DNA of 46,507 nt from the NCBI GenBank assembly GCA_964580905.1, contig CAZOLR010000017.1, positions 1 to 46,507 of the forward strand. The letters are read 5' to 3'. This stretch comes from G041228335 sp964580905 (GTDB lineage Bacteria; Pseudomonadota; Alphaproteobacteria; Puniceispirillales; UBA1172). The notes beneath the pieces are model-generated. The model had not been told where the DNA came from, did no database searches, and worked only from the letters and a program-made list of their open reading frames with translations. How positions within the stretch are numbered: position 1 is the first letter of the stretch; each line of letters begins with the position of its first letter. Below, one piece after another: positions 41,057-46,507 of the stretch. Made by a program: the position numbers and the translations under genes.

Positions 41057-42339
41057 TTTTGTTTTTTGTCGATGGCAAGCCTCCGGCCGCGGATGATCTT
41101 GCTGTCTCCGTGGCGTTTTCTGACCGTATCCATCGCTTCTTCCAGACGTACCCGGCGTGAAAGATCAGGGTCCGCAAGGTCAGTGACCTCGCCCGCGAGA
41201 TGATCGTCCAGCATTTCAACACCAATTCCTATGAGCCGCCATTTCTTATCAGGGCTGACCTCACGACTGAGCAGAAATTTACCTGCCTCAAAAATCTGAT
41301 CTGCCATTTGGGTCGGGGTCATCAGTGTCGTTGATCTCGTGATCGTCCGGAAGTCGTGGGTTTTGAGCTTCAACACCACGCGGCGCCCTGATATGGCCTT
41401 TTTTTTCAGTCTCGCGGAAACTTTCTCGGCCAGCATTTCGATCCAGGCGGTAAGAATATTCCCATCGCTTAAGTCATCCTCAAATGTTGTTTCGGATGAA
41501 ATGCTCTTGGGCGGGCTGTCCGGGGTTACTTTCCTCAGGTCAATGCCAAGGGCACGCTGTTGAAGAGAGGGGCCATGCTCACCGGCTTCTTCAAGGATAA
41601 GCCTCACGTCTGCCCTTGCCAGCTCGCCGCAGGTCTCAATCCCGCGGGCTTTGAGACGCTGGACGAGCGTGCGACCCGCGCCGTAGAGAAGAGATACAGG
41701 TCTCGGGGCAAGCCATTCAGCCGCCTCCGTTGCGCCTATCACATGAAAACCACGTGGCTTGTCCTGATCAGAGGCGATCTTGGCCATGGATTTATTGGCG
41801 GCAAGACCAATGGAAACAGAGACGCCGACATCTTTCTCAACTTGTTTTGCAAGTGCAATCAGACTTGCGGCCGGAGACTGTCCATGAAGACGCTCTGTGC
41901 CGGAAAGGTCAAGGAACGCTTCGTCAATGGAAAGGGGTTCAACCAGCGGCGTCAGTTCCAGCATCAGCTGGCGGATCTTCAATCCGGCGTCGCGATAGGT
42001 ATCCATGCGCGGGGATATCACAACAGCATCAGGACATAAGGAAAGCGCCTTGAACATCGGCATGGCTGACCGGACGCCATGGATACGTGCCACATAGCAG
42101 GCCGCGGCGACCACGCCGCGCTTACCCCCGCCGACGATAACCGGTTTGTTGTGAAGCTCAGGATTATCTCTTTTTTCAACGCTGGCATAAAAAGCATCGC
42201 AGTCCACATGGGCGATGCTCAGCCGCATGAGTTCGGCATGCTGAATAATGCGTGCGGACCGGCAGGCCGGGCAGGATGATATCGGCGGGGATGTCCCGGC
42301 ATGGCCGCAGTCCCGACAGATGTAATTTTCATTCGTCAT
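41053..42339 (-). CDS. dinB: DNA polymerase IV with N-terminal zinc ribbon
   Basis: A 428-residue Y-family translesion polymerase. Catalytic segments are SIAHVDCDAFYASVEKR (41-57, with D46) and LSIDEAFLDLSG. An N-terminal extension carries CRDCGH (C8, C11) and CPACRS (C23, C26), a zinc ribbon found in alphaproteobacterial DinB proteins. A little finger domain with a clamp-binding region is expected in the C-terminus. The start at 42339 overlaps the ROK kinase stop by 11 bases. Confidence 0.94.
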   Translation of the reverse strand: MTNENYICRDCGHAGTSPPISSCPACRSARIIQHAELMRLSIAHVDCDAFYASVEKRDNPELHNKPVIVGGGKRGVVAAACYVARIHGVRSAMPMFKALSLCPDAVVISPRMDTYRDAGLKIRQLMLELTPLVEPLSIDEAFLDLSGTERLHGQSPAASLIALAKQVEKDVGVSVSIGLAANKSMAKIASDQDKPRGFHVIGATEAAEWLAPRPVSLLYGAGRTLVQRLKARGIETCGELARADVRLILEEAGEHGPSLQQRALGIDLRKVTPDSPPKSISSETTFEDDLSDGNILTAWIEMLAEKVSARLKKKAISGRRVVLKLKTHDFRTITRSTTLMTPTQMADQIFEAGKFLLSREVSPDKKWRLIGIGVEMLDDHLAGEVTDLADPDLSRRVRLEEAMDTVRKRHGDSKIIRGRRLAIDKKQN

Positions 42340-43228
42340 CAGACCACAGCCAGGCCGCCCCACGGACACCACTTGAATCGCCATGAAGAGGTTTCAGCAG
42401 AGGCGTGCTGACGTCCCGGCCAAAAACAAAAGAAGGCCATTTCCGGGGCACATTGGTATAGAGACGGTCCAGATTGGAAAGCCCGCCACCAAGCACGATG
42501 GCGTCCGGATCAAGGATGGTGATTATCTGGGCCAGCGCCCGCCCAAGCCTGTCTTCCAGAACCTGAAGAACACTTTCTGCCAGGAGATCTGAGGCGGTAT
42601 TGGCGGCGATCTCGTTCACCGGCAGCATAATGCCGCTTCGTGCGGCGTAATCCTCGCTGACCGCTGTGCCGGAAATGAATGTCTCAAGGCATCCTTCTTG
42701 CCCGCACCAGCAGTCATGGCCGGTATATTCGCCGTCCAGGGGCCAGGGGAGGGGGGTATGTCCCCATTCGCCTGCTATGGCGTTTGCGCCGGTAAGAGGA
42801 CGTCCGTTGGTCACAATGCCGCCGCCGCATCCCGTGCCCAGAATGACGCCGAACACCGTCTCATATCCTGCCGCAACACCATCTGTTGCTTCGGACAATG
42901 CAAAACAGTTGGCATCATTTTCAAGCCGGAACGGGCGCCCTGTTCTGGCTTCGCAATCGGCACGGAAATTCTGGCCGTTCAGAATTGTGGTATTGGCCCC
43001 GCGAATCCGGCCCGTCTTTGGTGAGATGCTTCCCGGAATCCCCATACCAACCGGGCCGTCATGTCCGGTCTCTTTCCGGGCCAGAGATGTGATGTGTTCT
43101 ATAGTGTCAAGCAGAGCTTTATAGCTGCTTCTGTCGGTGGGAATGCGATGCCGCCATATGAAGGCACCGTCGCCATCAATAACGGCAGCTTCGGTTTTAG
43201 TCCCACCCAGATCTATACCAAGCCGCAT
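42329..43228 (-). CDS. ROK family sugar kinase (fructokinase-like)
   Basis: A 299-residue ROK kinase. ATP-binding DLGGTKTEAAV is at 6-16, the catalytic Asp105 is in LENDANCFA, and the zinc site is H157 with C173, C175 and C180 in GHDCWCGQEGCLE. The GIPGSISPKTG and EWGHTPLP segments are family marks. Likely substrates are fructose, mannose or N-acetylglucosamine; the choice cannot be made from sequence. It lies between rpmG and dinB on the same strand. Confidence 0.93.
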   Translation of the reverse strand: MRLGIDLGGTKTEAAVIDGDGAFIWRHRIPTDRSSYKALLDTIEHITSLARKETGHDGPVGMGIPGSISPKTGRIRGANTTILNGQNFRADCEARTGRPFRLENDANCFALSEATDGVAAGYETVFGVILGTGCGGGIVTNGRPLTGANAIAGEWGHTPLPWPLDGEYTGHDCWCGQEGCLETFISGTAVSEDYAARSGIMLPVNEIAANTASDLLAESVLQVLEDRLGRALAQIITILDPDAIVLGGGLSNLDRLYTNVPRKWPSFVFGRDVSTPLLKPLHGDSSGVRGAAWLWSDDE

Positions 43229-43257
43229 ATCTTATCCTTTACGAATAAGAGTGCAGT

Positions 43258-43425
43258 TTACTTGATTTTAGCCTCGCGAAAAAGCACGTGCTTGCGGGCT
43301 TTTGGGTCATATTTTTTGAGCTCAAGCTTTTCAGGCTTGGTGCGCGGGTTTTTCTTCGTCACGTAGAAGTAGCCGGTATCGGCGGTGCTTACCAGTTTGA
43401 TCTGAAGGGTTGCTGGCTTGGCCAT
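43258..43425 (-). CDS. rpmG: 50S ribosomal protein L33
   Basis: A 55-residue protein, MAKPATLQIKLVS at the start and HVLFREAKIK at the end, with YFYVTKKNPRTKPEKLELKK in between. The length and the KKNPRTKPEKLELKKYDP stretch identify L33 of the Cys-free type, which lacks the zinc-binding Cys pairs. GAGGAGC lies about 8 bases upstream of the ATG. It is too short for many gene finders and lies between rnr and the ROK kinase. Confidence 0.96.
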   Translation of the reverse strand: MAKPATLQIKLVSTADTGYFYVTKKNPRTKPEKLELKKYDPKARKHVLFREAKIK

Positions 43426-43473
43426 AGCAATGCTCCTCGGTTGCGCAAATCATGCGAGTTAACTCAGGCGCGG

Positions 43474-43502
43474 AAAATCGCCTATCACAGACGGAAAGTC
43501 AA
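43474..43502 (-). promoter_or_regulatory. Candidate promoter for rpmG
   Basis: On the - strand TTGACT (43497-43502) and GATTTT (43474-43479) are spaced by 17 bp, in the gap between rnr and rpmG. The -35 is good and the -10 weak. Confidence 0.3.
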
Positions 43503-43506
43503 GTCT

Positions 43507-45783
43507 TTATCGCCGCCGCTTTCCCCGCTTTTTCATGTCTCTGGATTTTCTGCCGGCAGGTTTGTTTTTCCGGCCTTTGAAGCCTTTCCCCGGGTTGCCG
43601 CCCATACCGCCTTCTGCCCAGGCGAGCGTGACCGTTGCCTTGAGCGGCATGACCTCTTCGATCAGCACGTCAATATCCTGGCCAGTGCGGATGGTGAGCC
43701 CTGATCGCTGGCCCTGAATAACCCCGCGGACCGGATCAGTCTCGTAATAATCATCCGGCAGGCGTGAGAAGGGGAGCAATCCTTCACTTCCATGTGGCTC
43801 CAGCGTGACGAAAGCACCGAAGCCCGTGACGCTTGTGACCCGGCCTGTGATAATGCGTCCGCGCTGATCCATCATCAACTGGGCGGCAAATCGGTCCGTG
43901 GTACGGCGTTCCGCTGCGGCCGCCCGACGTTCGGTTTCCGAAATGCCGGAGGCGATCATTTCCGCTTCTTCCGGACCGGGCGTTGATGCAGGTTTTCCCT
44001 GCTCTGTGAGGTGGATAAGGCTCCGGTGGACCATCAGGTCAGCGTATCGCCGGATAGGTGAGGTGAAATGCGCGTACCGCCTTAAAGCCAGGCCAAAATG
44101 CCCGGGGTTTGTGATTCGGTATTCCGCCTGTGACTGGCAACGCAGAACAGTTTCATTAAGAAGGGCAAGACCGGCTTCATCCCCCCGCTCCCGTGCCTTT
44201 CCAAGAAGCGTGTTGAAAATCTGTGGCCGGATCACCTGACCTTTTGCAAAGCTGAGCCCCATGGCCTTTGCGGTATCACGGAGCCCGTCAACCTTGGCAG
44301 GATCAGGCGGTTCATGCGCTCTGTAAACACAGAGCGCCTTTGCTTTCTCTAGGGTTTCTGCCGCCGCGACATTGGCAAGGATCATGAATTCTTCGATCAG
44401 TTTCTGGCTGATGGACTGATGCCGTCGTGACACGCCGGTTGCCTTGCCTTCATGGTCAAAGATAATCTTCTTTTCGGGCAGGTCGATTTCCAGCGCGCCA
44501 CGCTCCTTTCGTTGCCGGGCCAGCACCTCATATGCCCCGAACAGATGATCAAGGCATATGGAAGAAAGCCCCGCCGGTGGATCGGTGTCCATACCTGTTC
44601 GGTATTCTTCCAGCCAGTCATAGGTAAGCCGGGCATGTGACCGCATCAGCCCGCGGAAAAACCGATGCTCTTTTAAAACACCTTTCTCATCGATGATCAT
44701 TTCGACCGCAAGGCATGCTCTGTCTTCTCCGGGAACCAGTGAGCAGAGCCCGTTTGAAAGCGCTTCAGGTAGCATCGGGATGACCATATCGGGAAGATAG
44801 ACGGAATTCCCGCGGGTCTGGGCTTCACGATCAAGGGCACTTCCCGGGGCCACGTAATGGGCCACATCTGCGATGGCGACGGTCAGTCTCCAGCCTCCAT
44901 TATCAGCGGGCACAGCATGAACCGCATCGTCAAAGTCCTTCGCATCCGCGCCGTCAATGGTGATAAGCGGGGTGTTGCGCAGATCAACCCTGTTTTCAAG
45001 GAGAGGTTTACGGGCCGCATCCGCCTCAGCCAGCGCAGGTTCAGGGAAGACATGCCGCAACTCAAATTCGGCAATCGCCAGTGTTGAAAACGCCCCGGAC
45101 TGATCCGCTGGCCCGAGGGTGCGGATCACCCGCGCCGTTTTGGGGCCATATCCTGTTGAGCGGGTGATTTCAGCCTCAACAAGATCTCCTGCGCTGAAGA
45201 TGATCCTGGCATCAGGTGGCAGCAGTTGAAACGATGATTTTCCCTGCCGTTCGACCGGCTCAAGGCCATAGCCTTTGCTGTTTTTGAAAACATGACCAAA
45301 AAGCCTTGACCGATGACGATCAAGCCGCCGGATTACCTTTCCGTCATAAGTGGAGGCATCAATGCGGGTCAGCCGCGCCAGAACCCGGTCACCGATGGCA
45401 ACACTCCGGCCTTTTTTTCGCTCTGCCATGATCACGATCACCGGCATCGGATCAATGGCCGGTTCAACGGGCTCGGCAATGGCATCGCCATCATCGGTGA
45501 TACGGGTGATTTCAAGGACGGTGACTGGCGGCAGGTTGTCCGGGCTTCCCAGCCGACGGCCTTCAAGACGGTCAATTTTTCCGCTTTCGGCCAACTGCCG
45601 CAATCGCTGTCGCAATCTTGCTCTGCCATCGGCACGGATGCCGAACTCTCTTGCCACATCCTTTACTTTCGGTGGGCTGGGCTGACTTGTGATAAAGTCG
45701 ATCAGATCCTGATCACCGGGCAGGCCCTGATCTTCGGGCACAAAAGAGCGTTTATTGTCAGCATCATCAGAACCGGCACTCAT
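43507..45783 (-). CDS. rnr: Ribonuclease R
   Basis: A 758-residue processive 3'-5' exoribonuclease able to unwind structured RNA. An N-terminal winged-helix region (about 23-75) and cold-shock domains precede the RNB domain, whose catalytic Asp cluster is in IDGADAKDFDDAVHA (D280, D283, D285, D286). An S1 domain (about 650-725) and a Lys/Arg/Gly-rich tail end the chain. Its ATG overlaps the topA stop (ATGA, 45781-45785 region), and topA-rnr order is common in alphaproteobacteria. Confidence 0.96.
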   Translation of the reverse strand: MSAGSDDADNKRSFVPEDQGLPGDQDLIDFITSQPSPPKVKDVAREFGIRADGRARLRQRLRQLAESGKIDRLEGRRLGSPDNLPPVTVLEITRITDDGDAIAEPVEPAIDPMPVIVIMAERKKGRSVAIGDRVLARLTRIDASTYDGKVIRRLDRHRSRLFGHVFKNSKGYGLEPVERQGKSSFQLLPPDARIIFSAGDLVEAEITRSTGYGPKTARVIRTLGPADQSGAFSTLAIAEFELRHVFPEPALAEADAARKPLLENRVDLRNTPLITIDGADAKDFDDAVHAVPADNGGWRLTVAIADVAHYVAPGSALDREAQTRGNSVYLPDMVIPMLPEALSNGLCSLVPGEDRACLAVEMIIDEKGVLKEHRFFRGLMRSHARLTYDWLEEYRTGMDTDPPAGLSSICLDHLFGAYEVLARQRKERGALEIDLPEKKIIFDHEGKATGVSRRHQSISQKLIEEFMILANVAAAETLEKAKALCVYRAHEPPDPAKVDGLRDTAKAMGLSFAKGQVIRPQIFNTLLGKARERGDEAGLALLNETVLRCQSQAEYRITNPGHFGLALRRYAHFTSPIRRYADLMVHRSLIHLTEQGKPASTPGPEEAEMIASGISETERRAAAAERRTTDRFAAQLMMDQRGRIITGRVTSVTGFGAFVTLEPHGSEGLLPFSRLPDDYYETDPVRGVIQGQRSGLTIRTGQDIDVLIEEVMPLKATVTLAWAEGGMGGNPGKGFKGRKNKPAGRKSRDMKKRGKRRR

Positions 45784-46507
45784 CAGGCGGGCCGTGCTGA
45801 TTTTTTTCGTCCCGCACCTGAAGACGCACGCTTGGCTTTGGTGCTGGCCGTTTTACGTGATGAAGATTTTTTCGAAGGGGCTTTCTTGCCACGAGGCCGG
45901 GTTGGCCCTTTCGCCTTTTTAATCTCAATCAGTTGCACCGCTTCTTCAAGGGTTATGGTCTCCGGATCCATTTTCTTCGGGATCGTTGCGCGGATCCCGT
46001 CCTGTTCGACATAAGGGCCGAAACGCCCGGATTTAACCATGATCTCGCCGCCGTCACCATGGGAACCGAGCTTGCGCCCCGCTGTCTTGCCTGAACTTTC
46101 GATCAGCTCAACCGCGTGGTTAAGGCCGATATTGAGCACCGTATCGTCAGCAGGAAGAGAGACATAAGCCCCCCCAAACTTGAGATATGGTCCATACCTG
46201 CCAATCCCCGCGGTGATCATCTCCCCGCTGGAGGGATGAACGCCGATATCACGGGGCAACGACAACAGGGCCAGAGCCTGATCAAGCACAAGCGTCATCG
46301 CATCGATGCCTTTGGGCAGACTGGACCGCTTCGGTTTTTTGATATCTGGCCCGCCGAGCTGGACATAAATGCCGTAAGGCCCCTTTTTAAGCATGACCTC
46401 CATGCCGGTTTCCGGGTCAATGCCGAGCAGTTTTTCGCCGTCAGCAAGGTCGCCGCCGGTATCATCACTGCTGTCTTCGCCGATCTGGCGGGTGTATTTG
46501 CATTCCG
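45783..46507 (-). CDS. topA: DNA topoisomerase I, C-terminal part (partial)
   Basis: The frame is open to the window edge, so only the last roughly 240 residues are present; the catalytic Toprim and Tyr region lies outside. The visible part starts ECKYTRQIGE, the end of a zinc-finger-like module. It then has three repeats of the topoisomerase C-terminal type, marked by KKGPYGIYVQLGG, IGRYGPYLKFGG and KSGRFGPYVEQDG. A Lys/Arg/Ser-rich tail follows. These repeats bind DNA. The stop overlaps the rnr start. Confidence 0.95.
   Translation of the reverse strand, partial: ECKYTRQIGEDSSDDTGGDLADGEKLLGIDPETGMEVMLKKGPYGIYVQLGGPDIKKPKRSSLPKGIDAMTLVLDQALALLSLPRDIGVHPSSGEMITAGIGRYGPYLKFGGAYVSLPADDTVLNIGLNHAVELIESSGKTAGRKLGSHGDGGEIMVKSGRFGPYVEQDGIRATIPKKMDPETITLEEAVQLIEIKKAKGPTRPRGKKAPSKKSSSRKTASTKAKRASSGAGRKKSARPA

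Noticed and set aside
1..46507. CRISPR arrays, insertion sequences, prophage or integron structures
   Set aside because: No regularly spaced direct repeats, transposase, integrase or phage structural genes are seen; the gene order is that of a chromosome.

Overview
The window looks like the chromosome of a free-living marine alphaproteobacterium that uses light. The gene order from fabD through gmk, rsmA, pdxA, surA, lptG, lptF, pepA, holC to ndk, and from purN/purM through hda, ppk, ppx to rnd, is typical of alphaproteobacteria. So are the EipB (DUF1849) protein, the aa3-type cytochrome oxidase subunit IV, and DinB with an N-terminal zinc ribbon. A complete green-tuned proteorhodopsin and retinal cluster points to a surface-ocean lineage such as SAR116 (Puniceispirillales). 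That placement is inference from gene content; no database search was possible.

Layout. 1-6404 (mostly + strand): the end of an unidentified basic protein with its terminator, a GNAT acetyltransferase, a fatty-acid-hydroxylase/sterol-desaturase-type membrane protein (-), a YgeA-type Asp/Glu racemase, a GFA-fold zinc protein, homoserine dehydrogenase, RecJ and tRNA-Glu(UUC). 6475-16663 (- strand): a light-related block, read in transcription order as proteorhodopsin, crtE, crtI, crtB, crtY, blh, type 2 IPP isomerase, then an Fe-S (6-4)-type photolyase and a persulfide dioxygenase-rhodanese fusion. 16664-16868: a very AT-rich divergent promoter region. 16869-22414 (+): a small two-helix membrane protein, then fabD-fabG-acpP-fabF-mltG-gmk. 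22411-27810 (-): lptF-lptG-surA-pdxA-rsmA (listed in transcription order). 28005-30508 (+): pepA-holC-ndk. 30576-32543 (-): cytochrome oxidase subunit IV, purN, purM. 32574-38964 (+): DUF2066 protein, hda, an atypical SDR protein, ppk, ppx. 38961-40124 (-): rnd. 40250-41056 (+): eipB. 41053-46507 (-): topA (3' part)-rnr-rpmG-ROK sugar kinase-dinB.

How the genes work together. The isomerase, CrtE, CrtB, CrtI and CrtY build beta-carotene from IPP/DMAPP. Blh cleaves it to retinal, which is the chromophore of the proteorhodopsin. The rhodopsin is tuned green (Leu at the 105-equivalent position) and keeps the proton acceptor, proton donor and Schiff-base Lys of an outward proton pump. The photolyase immediately downstream fits a sunlit life style. 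The other blocks are housekeeping: fatty acid synthesis, envelope biogenesis (LPS export, periplasmic folding, peptidoglycan, EipB), nucleotide synthesis, replication control and repair, polyphosphate metabolism and RNA turnover.

Most notable: no wholly new multi-gene system is evident. The best leads are (i) structured, potentially regulatory DNA/RNA around proteorhodopsin (a palindrome abutting the RBS, a nested dyad in the leader, a hairpin before crtE); (ii) a large nested inverted repeat between fabG and acpP; (iii) an idi-photolyase intergenic hairpin that displays a C-rich anti-Shine-Dalgarno loop; (iv) the absence of lptD and yicC from their usual places; (v) four convergent gene pairs that each overlap by exactly 4 bp at their stop codons; (vi) a palindrome between the -35 and -10 of a ppk promoter; and (vii) a GGPP-synthase homologue and an SDR protein with altered catalytic motifs.
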